Shown piece after piece: positions 27,454 through 37,899 of a DNA stretch of 43,498 bases. Both the position numbers and the translations under genes were made by a program. Position 1 is the stretch's first letter. Every line of letters begins with the position of its first letter. The notes under the pieces were generated by a model. It was not told the origin of the DNA. It did not search any database and worked only from the letters and a program-made list of their open reading frames with translations. The DNA comes from Campylobacteraceae bacterium (GTDB lineage Bacteria > Campylobacterota > Campylobacteria > Campylobacterales > JALSKU01): the NCBI GenBank assembly GCA_026993075.1, contig JALWUQ010000065.1, positions 1 through 43,498 of the forward strand, given 5' to 3'.

Positions 27454-28991
27454 AATACTATAATCCAAAAAGAATTTATGCAGTCTTTTCTTTTCTTATT
27501 ACACTTTACTTGATTATTAGAAAGAAAGACAGCTTTTTATATTTTTTTAAACCGCTTGCTCCAAAAAAATTAACAAAATCTATCATAATGCTTGGAGCTA
27601 GTTTTATAAAACTAGCACAAGTTTTAGCAACTAGATCTGATTTTTTCTCGCATGAGTATATTGAAGAGTTAAAGAAGCTGCATGATAAGTTGCCAAGTAT
27701 GAATAAGTATGAATTTGAGACAGTCTATAAAGCTTCATTCGGAGATAAAAATATTTTTAAAAGTTTTGAAAAAGACCCGATAGCATCAGCTTCAATAGGG
27801 CAGGTTCACAGGGCATGTCTTAATGATGGTAAGCAAGTAGCGGTAAAGCTCAGAAGATATAATATTAAAAAACAAGTTAGGGCAGATTTAAAAATTATAA
27901 ATTTTTTCAATAAATTATTTAAACCTTTGTTTACAACTTATACCAAAAATTCTATTGATGCTGTGATTGATGAATTTTCAAAAATGATATTAGAAGAAGT
28001 TTCTTTTAATATTGAGTTACAAAATTTAAAAACATTTTCCAAAATTTATCAAAACAGCGGCATTAAGTTTCCTATTGCTTATGAAGAATTTTGCAATGAT
28101 AGTGCAATTGTTATGAGTTTTGAAAAAGGTTTTAGATTTGATGATAAAGAAAATTTATTAAAATACAATATTGATTTTAAGCCATTAATTGTCAAGCTTA
28201 TAAACTTTTATACCGACCAAATGCTTATAGAGGGATATTTTCATGCCGACCCACATCCTGGCAATTTACTGGTTTCAGAAAAAGGAGAATTGATACTACT
28301 TGATTTTGGAATGGTAAAAAGGATTCCAAACAGTACAAGAGTTGCCATAATAGAGCTTATAAAAGCCGCAAATGAGCAAGATTATGAACTATATATAAGT
28401 GCAAATAAAAGACTCGGAACAATAGCTTATGAGGCACCTACTGCCCAGTTAGCCGAATTTACTTCTAAAATGTTTAATATTTTTTCAAATGATAATCTAA
28501 GTAGCGAGTCAATGCAGCAATTAGCTTTTGATGTATTAAGCACTACTAAAAATCTTCCGTTTAAACTTCCAAGTGATGCCATTTATATCTTAAGAGTAAG
28601 TGCTATCATAGAAGGTTTGGGGACAACATATATAGAAAATTTTAATGGTATAAAAGATATATTGCCAATACTTAAAAATAATATACCAAAAGCTTTAGGG
28701 AAGAAAGAAAGTTTTATTGAGTTTTTCATAGATTCTATAAAAGAAGCTCCTTTTTTTATTCAAAATACACAAAAATCTATGCAAAATATCGCTCAAGGTG
28801 AAGTTGGTATAGTCGCATCAAAAGACCAACTTTATTGGATATCAAAAGAGTTAAAAAAGTATGTAAGATCTCAATTTCGCAGTTTAATACTTATAGTGAG
28901 CGGATTTTTTATATTGTTTTATGATAAGAATTTAAAACTTATTGCCTTAGTGCTTTTTTTATTAGGAGTTGCTAAAATTTGGTACAAGTAG
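27441..28991 (+). CDS. UbiB/AarF (ABC1) family kinase-like protein, apparent ATC start
   Basis: KxGQ-like LGASFIKLAQVLATRSDFF, SIGQVHRA, FHADPHPGNL; frame open upstream of track TTG 27510 with AGGAG 5 nt before ATC 27441. Confidence 0.85.
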   Translation: MKSLKYYNPKRIYAVFSFLITLYLIIRKKDSFLYFFKPLAPKKLTKSIIMLGASFIKLAQVLATRSDFFSHEYIEELKKLHDKLPSMNKYEFETVYKASFGDKNIFKSFEKDPIASASIGQVHRACLNDGKQVAVKLRRYNIKKQVRADLKIINFFNKLFKPLFTTYTKNSIDAVIDEFSKMILEEVSFNIELQNLKTFSKIYQNSGIKFPIAYEEFCNDSAIVMSFEKGFRFDDKENLLKYNIDFKPLIVKLINFYTDQMLIEGYFHADPHPGNLLVSEKGELILLDFGMVKRIPNSTRVAIIELIKAANEQDYELYISANKRLGTIAYEAPTAQLAEFTSKMFNIFSNDNLSSESMQQLAFDVLSTTKNLPFKLPSDAIYILRVSAIIEGLGTTYIENFNGIKDILPILKNNIPKALGKKESFIEFFIDSIKEAPFFIQNTQKSMQNIAQGEVGIVASKDQLYWISKELKKYVRSQFRSLILIVSGFFILFYDKNLKLIALVLFLLGVAKIWYK

Positions 28992-28995
28992 AGGG

Positions 28996-30387
28996 TTACT
29001 TTTCCCATACTGTTCCATCTGGAGTATCCATAATCTTTATATCCATATCAAGAAGTTTTTTCCGTATTAAGTCAGCTTTATTGTAATTTTTTTCTTTTTT
29101 TGCCTCATTTCTTTGTTTTAGCAACTCTTCTATTTTATTTTTTTCTTCTTCTAAAATTCCTAGTTGAAAATATTTGAAACTATCTTTTAGTCCGACGCCA
29201 AGAAGTTTTGCTATAAAATTGATATTGGCTGCTATCTCTTTTTGTACTGATTTGTCTTTTGGATTATCATCAAGTTTTTCATTGGAAATATTTATCATCT
29301 CATCTATAATGCTTAGTGCTTTTGATATATTCAAATCATCGCTCAAGGCATTGAGTATAGCTTGTTTGAATTTTTTATTCGTGTTTGAAGCTGGTTTGTT
29401 ATAAATTCTTTTTTTGAGTCTGTATAGTTTATCAAGTCTTTTTTTAGATACCAACAAGTCTTCTTCATTAAAGTTAAAATTAGATCTGTAATGGGTGCAA
29501 AGAAGGTAATATCTTAGTATTTCTCCATCATAAACTTTTAAAGCATCTTTTATAAAAAAACTGTTGCCTAAAGATTTGCTCATTTTTTCACCGTTTATGT
29601 TAACAAAACTATTATGCATCCAATACTTTGCAAGGCTTTGGTGCGATGCACATCTTGTCTGAGCGGCTTCGTTTTCATGGTGAGGAAACAAAAGATCCAC
29701 TCCACCTCCGTGTATATCTATCTGAAACGCTCCGTCATTTGCCAAATGTTTTTTTATCATGCATGAGCATTCTATATGCCAGCCGGGTCTTCCTTCCCCA
29801 AAAGAGGCAGGGTAACTTGGTTCATTTTCTTTTTGAAATTTCCAAAGGGCAAAATCCTTTTGATCTTTTTTACCAAGGTGACACTCGACTCTGTTTTGAG
29901 TTTCATCTTCAACTCTGTGGCTCAAACTAAGATATTGACTGTCTTTTGCAGTATCAAAATAAATCCCGTCATTTAGCCTATAGGCACACCCATTTTTTAA
30001 GAGTATATCAGTCATAGCAATGATTTCATCAATACTCTCAGTAGCTTTTGGTTCTATATCAGCATCTAAAACATTTAGTGCTTGCATCTCTTTTTTATAT
30101 CTTTTTATATAATAAGAAGTTATTTCTTTTAAAGTTTTTCCACTTTTTTTCATTTTATTGATAATCTTATCATCAATATCAGTAAAATTTTTTACAAAAG
30201 TTACTTCATATCCAAGTTCTATCAGAGTTCTTCTTAAAAGATCAAATACTATAGAACTTCTGGCATGTCCTAAATGAGCATCATCATATACGGTAGGTCC
30301 ACATACATATATGGAGACTTTATCTTTTGCTATCGGTTCAAAAAGTAATTTTTGCTTTTTCGAGCTATCAAATATATACATCAACAA
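28996..30387 (-). CDS. cysS: cysteinyl-tRNA synthetase
   Basis: YVCGPTVYDDAHLGHARS, KMSKSLGN. Confidence 0.97.
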   Translation of the reverse strand: MLMYIFDSSKKQKLLFEPIAKDKVSIYVCGPTVYDDAHLGHARSSIVFDLLRRTLIELGYEVTFVKNFTDIDDKIINKMKKSGKTLKEITSYYIKRYKKEMQALNVLDADIEPKATESIDEIIAMTDILLKNGCAYRLNDGIYFDTAKDSQYLSLSHRVEDETQNRVECHLGKKDQKDFALWKFQKENEPSYPASFGEGRPGWHIECSCMIKKHLANDGAFQIDIHGGGVDLLFPHHENEAAQTRCASHQSLAKYWMHNSFVNINGEKMSKSLGNSFFIKDALKVYDGEILRYYLLCTHYRSNFNFNEEDLLVSKKRLDKLYRLKKRIYNKPASNTNKKFKQAILNALSDDLNISKALSIIDEMINISNEKLDDNPKDKSVQKEIAANINFIAKLLGVGLKDSFKYFQLGILEEEKNKIEELLKQRNEAKKEKNYNKADLIRKKLLDMDIKIMDTPDGTVWEK

Positions 30388-31777
30388 ATCCCTTAAAAAT
30401 ATATAAAATTATACCCTCTAAAATCAAAAGAATTATCAAGTATATCAATTTTTTATCCCAAATTATACCTAAAAACTCTTTGAGTCCAAACTCTTTTATG
30501 GTCAGATAAAATAAAATAAAACCTGAGAGTGAGCTTGCTAGAGCCAAGCCGGCCGCTTTTAAAGGGATTATTAAAGCAAGAGACAATATTATATTTACTC
30601 CAAGAGAAATGGATGAAATTTTTGCAGCAATCTTTTGTTTATGCAAAGAGTACAGCCATAGTGAAAATATTTTGGTAAGACCAAAAGGTACTAATCCTAT
30701 CATATACATACTAAGAACCAATGAAGTTTTTGCAGTATCTATATCGCTAAAGGCACCTCTTTGAAAAATCAGCCAAATAATTTCTTTTGAGAGAATAATA
30801 CCTCCAATCATGGAAAAACTTAAAAGATACGCTAACAGCCAAAAGCTTTTTTTAATAAGAGCATAAGCTTTGATTTTGTTTTGGTGTTTTAAAAATTTTG
30901 CGATTTTTGGAAAAATGGCAACTGAAACCGCTATGGCAAAGAGAGCTAAGGGTAGCTGAAAAATTCTATTTGCATAGTAGAGAAAACTTATACTTCCACT
31001 AACTAAAAAAGTTGCAAGATATGTATCTATAAAAGCCGATAGTTGGGCAGTAGAATTGCCTAGAATAGCTGGAAAAAATAATTTGTAAAATCTATTTAAC
31101 TCATTTTTCAAATTGTATTTTCTAATCTTTAAAGAAGTTGCTCCAACAGTAAAAATCTTAAAAAGACCCAATTTTTTAATAGCAATAAAATGTACAATCA
31201 GCTGAAAAACTCCCCCGGCTACAACAGCGTAACTCATATAATATACTATAACCTCTGCACCCATTCCCTTTGAAATCAAAAGAGCTGTTATGATGGAGAT
31301 ATTTAAAAGAGCAGTTGAAAAAGCAGTAGTTGCAAAATGGTTTTTGTATTGCAAAAGAGTTGCTAAAAAGGTTACGGAAAAAATCAATATAAGATAATAA
31401 AAATTTATAGCCACGAGAGGGGCGGCTTTTGCTACAATCTCTTTGGAAAAACCCATAGCTATAAGTTTTGTGAAAAAAGTATCAAACAGTGTTACCAATA
31501 ATGAAAAAAAAGCTAAAACAATAATAAATCTTATAAAAACAGCTACCGCAAAAGCTGATTTATTTTTTGATTTTGCAAAAGATGGTAGAAAACTTTGCGT
31601 AAAGGCACCTTCGGCAAAAATTCTTCTAAAAAGATTTGGTAGTTTGAAAGCTATAAAGAACATATCACTGTAAATATTTGCACCAAGCACTGACGCAGTT
31701 AACAAATCTCTAATCAAGCCAAATATTCTTGATATCAAGATGCCAAAGCTATTTGTAAAAATTGATTTTAAAAACAT
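30368..31777 (-). CDS. murJ: lipid II flippase MurJ
   Basis: 469-aa polytopic ORF; SRIFGLIRDLLTASVLG, FRRIFAEGAFTQSFLP. Confidence 0.95.
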   Translation of the reverse strand: MFLKSIFTNSFGILISRIFGLIRDLLTASVLGANIYSDMFFIAFKLPNLFRRIFAEGAFTQSFLPSFAKSKNKSAFAVAVFIRFIIVLAFFSLLVTLFDTFFTKLIAMGFSKEIVAKAAPLVAINFYYLILIFSVTFLATLLQYKNHFATTAFSTALLNISIITALLISKGMGAEVIVYYMSYAVVAGGVFQLIVHFIAIKKLGLFKIFTVGATSLKIRKYNLKNELNRFYKLFFPAILGNSTAQLSAFIDTYLATFLVSGSISFLYYANRIFQLPLALFAIAVSVAIFPKIAKFLKHQNKIKAYALIKKSFWLLAYLLSFSMIGGIILSKEIIWLIFQRGAFSDIDTAKTSLVLSMYMIGLVPFGLTKIFSLWLYSLHKQKIAAKISSISLGVNIILSLALIIPLKAAGLALASSLSGFILFYLTIKEFGLKEFLGIIWDKKLIYLIILLILEGIILYIFKGFVDVYI

Positions 31778-31854
31778 GTATTTTAGCTATCCTCTGCATC
31801 TTTTTACTCAAATAATACCAAAGATTTACTTAATTTTAATCTATTTTGTATATA

Positions 31855-33795
31855 ATGAAACTTAAAAAAGGTATGAAGTTGGCTTTGTTTGGAAAATCTA
31901 AAGAAGAAAAAAGCAGTAGCACACAAAATAAAGAGAAAGATTTTCAAAATATTATTGTTGATACTGAAGATATAAACAAAGAATTAAAAAGTTTATCTTC
32001 TATAAAAAACATCCCTCTAAAGCAACTTGATTTTACAATAATCTCATTTAAAAGTGTTTACAAAGCCCATGAAGATGATGAGTGGATGGAGATAAATAAA
32101 AATAATATTGACCAATTTAAAGATGATGATTTTTTGTTAAATGAGGATTTGCAAATAAAACAGCAATATAAAGTAGAAATCTTTAAAAAAGATGCTAATG
32201 AGTCACCAATTTTAGATATTGTTCTTGGTGGAAATAAATATTTAACTAAAATAGTTGCTACAGTAAAGAAAAATTTAGATGTAAAATACAGCAGTAAACT
32301 AAAAGATTGCATAGTAGGACAAATTTATAAAAGACTTATAAAACAATCTATACTTATATCTATTTTTCAAAATGATATGGAGCAGGAGATAAGTAAAATA
32401 ATATCTAAAATAAGAATAAATAACTTTTTAGAAGAAGATCATGTTTTTACAGTTTGCAACTGTATTGATCCAGTTTGGCCTATCAATGATAATCTTATCT
32501 TTCATTATAAAAAGAATTTGAATAAAAAAGATAAACAAGGCAGGGTTGACTACTCAAAAAGAGGGTATATCCAAGCAGTTAAAAAAGGCGATATTGTTAT
32601 AGAATACATAAAAGCCAAAGTTGGCAAAAACGGTAGAAACTGCAAAAGTGAATATATAAAAGTTAATGAACCTGAAGAGAAATACAGCATTAATTTTGGA
32701 GTAAGTGAAAATATACAGAGAAAAGAGGATGAAAACAGGATAATATTTGTTGCAAAAAAAGATGGATATGTAAACTTAAATGGCGATAAATATGATATTG
32801 ATGATAATATGGAACTTAACGAAATTTCATTTAAAACAACAGGTTCGATTGAGGCCGGTGTAAATACCAATGTTGCTATTAATATCAAGGAAAATGATGT
32901 CTTAAAAGATGCTATAGGTGCTGGCATGAGTGTCGAAACAACTGAACTTAAAGTTGAAGGCAATATTGGAAGTGGTGCTGTTGTCAAAGCTAAAAAAGCA
33001 GATATTGCAGGACAGACACACAAAACAGCCTGTATTTATGCTGATAATATTGATATAAATGTCCACAGAGGGTATGCACAAGGTGATATCGTAAATATAA
33101 ACAGATTAGAAGGTGGAAAGATAAATGCTAAAACAGTAAAAATAAATCAAGCAATAGGCGGAGAAGTGATAGCAGAAAAAATCTTCATAAAACAGCTTGT
33201 CTCAAATGTCAATCTTACTGCTTCAAAGATTATAGAAATATCTGAATTAAAAGGTAATAATAATAAACTGACTATAGATCCATCCATGGTCACTGGTTTT
33301 CAGGAAAAAATTGATAATTTAAATCTTGAATTGAAAAAAATAGAGGGTTTGATAAAAGATATCAAAAAAACAGTCAAACAAAAAAAGATTCTGATAGAGA
33401 GAAACAGAGAATCTGCCGAAATGGTAAAATTAAAAATAATAGAATTAAAAAAAGCCAGGCAAAAACCCGCTATAACACTGGTAAAAAAAATAAAAGATTT
33501 TCATCAGTTAGTAAGTCTTTATAATGCATTATTGGAAAAATATAAAAAAGAAAATATCGAAAGAGATAATATAAAAAAAGAGATTGATGATATACAGTCA
33601 ACTATATTGCAAGCTAAGATTATAAATCACTCTGTATGGACAGAATATAATGAGATTAGGTTTGTGCTTCTTTCGCCAAAGATAGAGATATCTCATACTA
33701 CAAAAGAAGGTGAAATATCAAAGGAGATTACATTGATGAAAATGGGAGAAAATGAGTATAGCATAAGTAGAAAAAGCGAGTTTGACAGCAAATGA
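31855..33795 (+). CDS. FapA/DUF342 family protein
   Basis: central Gly-rich repeats typical of DUF342 plus C-terminal coiled coil; ATG 31855 preferred over TTG 31846. Confidence 0.8.
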   Translation: MKLKKGMKLALFGKSKEEKSSSTQNKEKDFQNIIVDTEDINKELKSLSSIKNIPLKQLDFTIISFKSVYKAHEDDEWMEINKNNIDQFKDDDFLLNEDLQIKQQYKVEIFKKDANESPILDIVLGGNKYLTKIVATVKKNLDVKYSSKLKDCIVGQIYKRLIKQSILISIFQNDMEQEISKIISKIRINNFLEEDHVFTVCNCIDPVWPINDNLIFHYKKNLNKKDKQGRVDYSKRGYIQAVKKGDIVIEYIKAKVGKNGRNCKSEYIKVNEPEEKYSINFGVSENIQRKEDENRIIFVAKKDGYVNLNGDKYDIDDNMELNEISFKTTGSIEAGVNTNVAINIKENDVLKDAIGAGMSVETTELKVEGNIGSGAVVKAKKADIAGQTHKTACIYADNIDINVHRGYAQGDIVNINRLEGGKINAKTVKINQAIGGEVIAEKIFIKQLVSNVNLTASKIIEISELKGNNNKLTIDPSMVTGFQEKIDNLNLELKKIEGLIKDIKKTVKQKKILIERNRESAEMVKLKIIELKKARQKPAITLVKKIKDFHQLVSLYNALLEKYKKENIERDNIKKEIDDIQSTILQAKIINHSVWTEYNEIRFVLLSPKIEISHTTKEGEISKEITLMKMGENEYSISRKSEFDSK

Positions 33796-34343
33796 TTATA
33801 GAAATAGAGGGAGAAATAGTAAAAAAAGAGCCAACTTTAATACACTTGAAAACTTATGGCATAACAAGGGTTATACATATTTCTTTAAATTGTAGCTCTA
33901 AAATCAACAGTAGCAATATATCATTGCAAATTACTCAAATTATAAAAGAAGACAGTAATAACTTATATGGATTTCTTGATTTGCAGGAAAAACTTATGTT
34001 TGACAGAGTTATAAAAATAAGCGGAGTCGGTCCAAGTACAGCTATGGCTATTTGTTCAACCTTTACTCCTTCAGTTTTTGCAAAGGCAATAGCGGGAAAT
34101 GACATAGGCAGTATAAAAATGGTTCCGGGCATTGGTCCAAAAAGTGCAAAAAGGATATTGGTAGAGTTAAGTGATTTTTCAGTTGATACAATTATCACAA
34201 ATGAGAATAAAAATTTTAATGAAGCCCTTCAAGCCCTTGAAAGTCTGGGCTTTAAAAAAGAGAAATTAAACAAAATATTGCTTGAATGCAAGTCAAAAGA
34301 TACTTCATCTCTTGTAAAAGAAGCACTTAAAAAACTAAGTTAA
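33792..34343 (+). CDS. ruvA: Holliday junction branch migration protein RuvA
   Basis: IEGEIVKKEPT, SGVGPSTAMAI, VPGIGPKSAKRI. Confidence 0.95.
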   Translation: MIIEIEGEIVKKEPTLIHLKTYGITRVIHISLNCSSKINSSNISLQITQIIKEDSNNLYGFLDLQEKLMFDRVIKISGVGPSTAMAICSTFTPSVFAKAIAGNDIGSIKMVPGIGPKSAKRILVELSDFSVDTIITNENKNFNEALQALESLGFKKEKLNKILLECKSKDTSSLVKEALKKLS

Positions 34344-34359
34344 TCAAGGATTTAAAAAT

Positions 34360-35400
34360 ATGAAAAATTATGCTATTGTTTTTGGTGGTATTAGTTATGA
34401 ACATGAAATAAGCATTATCAGTGCCATAACTCTTAAAGATGTTATAAAAAAAGATAAAATATTTATTTTTTGTGACAAGAAGAGGGATTTTTATCTTATT
34501 TCCAAAGAGAATATGAAAGCTAAATACTTTAGTTCCGGTGAGTATAAAAAAAGTGAACAAATCTATCTGAAATATAGTGGATTTTATAAAAAAGCACTTT
34601 TAAAAGATAAAAAAATAGAATTTGATTTAGCTATTAATTTAATACATGGAAAAGATGGTGAAGATGGGTTGTTGTCGTCTTTGTTTGAATTTTTTGATAT
34701 CAATTACATAGGACCGAGAGTAGAGGCCAGTGTTGTAAGTTTCAATAAAGAATTTACAAAACTCTATGCAAGCAGTAAGAATGTTCCGACTTTGTCATAT
34801 CAAGTTATCAATAAATTTGACAAACAAAAGCCAAAACCTAAATACCCTGTTGTTATAAAACCGTTAAGATTAGGCAGTTCTATAGGCTTAAGTGTTGCAA
34901 ACAATAAAGATGAATTTGAATATGCTTTGGATGTAGCCTTTGAGTATGATAATGATGTATTGGTTGAGCAATTTTATGATAACATTAAAGAGTATAATTT
35001 AGCAGGTATAAAAGGTAAAGACGGATTTTTATATTCTATTATCGAAGAACCAAAAAAAGAGAGTATTTTGGATTTTGATAAAAAATATCTTGATTTTTCA
35101 AGAAGCACAGGGGCAAATAAAGCAGAATTGCCATCAAAAATTATTTCCCAGATTTATAGTGCATTTGAGAGTATTTATGAGCCGCTGTTTGAAGGAGCTA
35201 TTATAAGGTGTGATTTTTTTATGCTTAATGAAAAAGTTTACTTGAATGAGATAAATCCCGTTCCTGGCAGTTTAGCCAATTATCTTTTTGATGATTTTAA
35301 TCTTATTCTTGATAAAATTTCATCAAATCTTCCAAAAAAAAGGAAAATTAATATTGATTATAGGTATATAAACTCTATAAATGCAGTAAAATGCAAATAA
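34360..35400 (+). CDS. ddl: D-alanine--D-alanine ligase
   Basis: GGISYEHEISIISA, HGKDGEDG, PLRLGSSIGLSVA, NEINPVPGS. Confidence 0.95.
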   Translation: MKNYAIVFGGISYEHEISIISAITLKDVIKKDKIFIFCDKKRDFYLISKENMKAKYFSSGEYKKSEQIYLKYSGFYKKALLKDKKIEFDLAINLIHGKDGEDGLLSSLFEFFDINYIGPRVEASVVSFNKEFTKLYASSKNVPTLSYQVINKFDKQKPKPKYPVVIKPLRLGSSIGLSVANNKDEFEYALDVAFEYDNDVLVEQFYDNIKEYNLAGIKGKDGFLYSIIEEPKKESILDFDKKYLDFSRSTGANKAELPSKIISQIYSAFESIYEPLFEGAIIRCDFFMLNEKVYLNEINPVPGSLANYLFDDFNLILDKISSNLPKKRKINIDYRYINSINAVKCK

Positions 35401-35409
35401 TATGATATA

Positions 35410-35445
35410 ATTTTACATAAAATTATATGTAAAATTATATGTAAA
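35410..35445. promoter_or_regulatory. dyad plus tandem-repeat operator candidate upstream of the Phd-like gene
   Basis: ATTTTACAT-N8-ATGTAAAAT dyad and AAAATTATATGT repeated twice (35419-35430, 35431-35442), just 5' of the ATG. Confidence 0.5.
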
Positions 35446-35454
35446 GGTTTTTAA

Positions 35455-35682
35455 ATGTCTGCAGCATACCGCAAGGAAGATATCTATACAGCGACTGAAG
35501 TTGTAAGAAATTTCAGTTCAATCTTAAAAAGTGTAGTAAATAAAGAAAAAGATAGAATAGTGATAGTAAAAAATAATAAATTTGAAGCAGTTCTTTTGCA
35601 TATAGATGAGTATGAAAAACTAAAAGACTCTGTTTTACTGCTTGAAAAAATTTACAACAAAACAAAAAAAAGCACTAAATAA
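35455..35682 (+). CDS. Phd/YefM-family antitoxin-like protein (orphan)
   Basis: 75-aa ORF; TATEVVRNFSSILKSVVNKEKDRIVIVKNNKFEAVLLHIDEYEKLK. Confidence 0.75.
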   Translation: MSAAYRKEDIYTATEVVRNFSSILKSVVNKEKDRIVIVKNNKFEAVLLHIDEYEKLKDSVLLLEKIYNKTKKSTK

Positions 35683-36407
35683 TGGCCTTGAAAGGTATTT
35701 TATATAAAGAAAGGATATTTGATATATCTTATGAAATATTAAATAAAAATAAAAAATGTGATATTGTATTTTTACATGGCTGGGGGAGTAATAAAGAAAT
35801 AATGAAGCAAGCTTTTGGTAAAACCTTGCAAGATTTTAGACATATCTATATAGATTTACCGGGTTTTGGCAATAGCTCTAACAGCATGAGTTTGTGTAGT
35901 ATGGATTATTGCAACATAATCGAACAATTTTTAAAACATGTAAAATTTGATAAAAATATCATCATTGGACACTCTTTTGGTGGGAAGATTTCTACTTTGT
36001 TAAATCCAAAACTTTTAGTGCTGTTAAGTAGTGCCGGTATTCTTACTCCAAAGCCTATACATATAAAAGTAAAAATATATATATTTAAACTTTTAAAAAA
36101 ATTAGGCTTTGAGCATTTTTATAAAATATTTGCCACGAAAGATGTTAAAAATATGGATAAAAACATGTATGAGACTTTAAAAAATGTTGTAAATGAGGAT
36201 TTTTTTAATAATTTTAATAATTTTTCAAATAATGCACTTATATTTTGGGGAAAAGATGACAAAGCTACACCTTTAAGCTCTGGCAGAAAAATATCAAATT
36301 TTATAAAAAGCAGTAAATTTTATGAGCTTGAGGGTGATCACTTTTTTTTTATGAAAAATAGCTTATTTATAGCAGAACAGATTAAGGCAAATAAAACATG
36401 TATATGA
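35682..36407 (+). CDS. alpha/beta hydrolase
   Basis: HGWGSN oxyanion region, GHSFGG nucleophile elbow, GDHFFF His region. Confidence 0.9.
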   Translation: MALKGILYKERIFDISYEILNKNKKCDIVFLHGWGSNKEIMKQAFGKTLQDFRHIYIDLPGFGNSSNSMSLCSMDYCNIIEQFLKHVKFDKNIIIGHSFGGKISTLLNPKLLVLLSSAGILTPKPIHIKVKIYIFKLLKKLGFEHFYKIFATKDVKNMDKNMYETLKNVVNEDFFNNFNNFSNNALIFWGKDDKATPLSSGRKISNFIKSSKFYELEGDHFFFMKNSLFIAEQIKANKTCI

Positions 36408-37840
36408 TAATTTTTAAGACAATTTCGCATATTATTTTTACTGTAACACTCGGATGGTATCTTATTGTTAATTTACAGTGGTATAATTATAAAATTGACA
36501 GGGTTATATTTAGGCACAAAAAATATCTGTGGCATATACTTTTATTTATTGTACCTGTTATGGCATACTATCTAACCGGTAAATACTTTTGGATATATTT
36601 TTATTTTGCTTTGCTGCCTGCTTATTATATATGGCAAAGAGGGCTTGACAAAAAGCTTGTTTTTACAAGCAGAGTTAAAAGATTTTTTCTTTTTTTGATA
36701 TTAGCTGTTGTTTTTCAAGATATTCTTTGCCTTGTTAGTGGAAGATGCTATATTCTCGGTGTTATACTACCTCTTATCGTTGCTGTAATCGTGAGCAATA
36801 TTTTTGAGAAGATTTTATTTGAAGGGTTTAAAAAAGAAGCCAAGAAAAAATTAAAAAATATGAATAATTTAAAAATTATTGCCATAACAGCAAGTTATGG
36901 CAAAACCAGTATGAAAAATTTTTTATATCAAATATTGGATGACAACTTTAATGTATATATAACTCCAAAAAGCGTAAATACTGAAGCTGGGATCATAAAA
37001 GATATCAATACATCATTACCAAAAGATACTGAAATTTATATAGTAGAAGCAGGAGCAAGACAAAAAGGAGATATCAGAAAGATTGTTGATGTTATTCAAA
37101 ATGATTATGCAATAGTCGGTAAAATTGGGCCTGCTCATATAGAATACTTTAAAACTTTACAAAATATCAGAGATACCAAAATGGAGATTTTACAAAGCAA
37201 AAATTTGAAAATTGCTTATGTTCATGAAAGTGCAGCGGTAAAGCCAGAAGAAAATATCATAGTTTTTGGAGAAAATATTAAAAATAGTTTCTCAAGTCTT
37301 GATGGGTTAAAATTTGATATTGAAATTGATAATAAACTGGAAAATTTTTATGCAGAAAATATTTTAGGTGAATTTAACGCTGTAAATATAACTGCTGCTG
37401 TATTGATGGCACTAAAGCTTGGAATGACTATGGATAGCATAAAAAAAAGAGTTTTGCACCTCAAACAAGTACAACACAGACTTCAAAAAATACAAGCCGG
37501 TGGAAAACTTATCATAGATGACAGTTATAATGGCAATTTGGAGGGTATGGTTTCTTCGTATGAATTGGTATCTTTTTACAAAGGCAGAAAAGTTATCGTA
37601 ACCCCGGGTATTATGGAGAGTACAAAAGATGCAAATATCGCCTTATCTAAGAAAATAGATGAAGTTTTTGATCTTGCTATTATAACAGGAAAAACAAATA
37701 GTATGACTTTACTTGATAATTTAAAAAAATGTAAGAAGTTAATTCTTGCAGATAAAAAAGAGTTGCAAAATATTCTTGCAAAAGAGACAAATGATGGTGA
37801 TTTAATACTATTTTCAAATGATGCACCAACATTTATGTAA
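36398..37840 (+). CDS. murF: MurF-like Mur ligase with N-terminal membrane region
   Basis: ASYGKTSMKNFL P-loop, VEAGARQKGDI, QVQHRLQKIQAGGKLIIDDSYNGN. Confidence 0.88.
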   Translation: MYMIIFKTISHIIFTVTLGWYLIVNLQWYNYKIDRVIFRHKKYLWHILLFIVPVMAYYLTGKYFWIYFYFALLPAYYIWQRGLDKKLVFTSRVKRFFLFLILAVVFQDILCLVSGRCYILGVILPLIVAVIVSNIFEKILFEGFKKEAKKKLKNMNNLKIIAITASYGKTSMKNFLYQILDDNFNVYITPKSVNTEAGIIKDINTSLPKDTEIYIVEAGARQKGDIRKIVDVIQNDYAIVGKIGPAHIEYFKTLQNIRDTKMEILQSKNLKIAYVHESAAVKPEENIIVFGENIKNSFSSLDGLKFDIEIDNKLENFYAENILGEFNAVNITAAVLMALKLGMTMDSIKKRVLHLKQVQHRLQKIQAGGKLIIDDSYNGNLEGMVSSYELVSFYKGRKVIVTPGIMESTKDANIALSKKIDEVFDLAIITGKTNSMTLLDNLKKCKKLILADKKELQNILAKETNDGDLILFSNDAPTFM

Positions 37841-37899
37841 TTTTTGGTATATACTGTTATAATTATAATAAAAATTTTATACTCTAAGAGGATATCAAC

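Noticed and set aside
35455-36407. Phd-like protein plus alpha/beta hydrolase as a toxin-antitoxin pair
   Set aside because: The downstream protein has a normal hydrolase GHSFGG elbow and no similarity to Doc, YoeB or RelE toxins that I can recognise.
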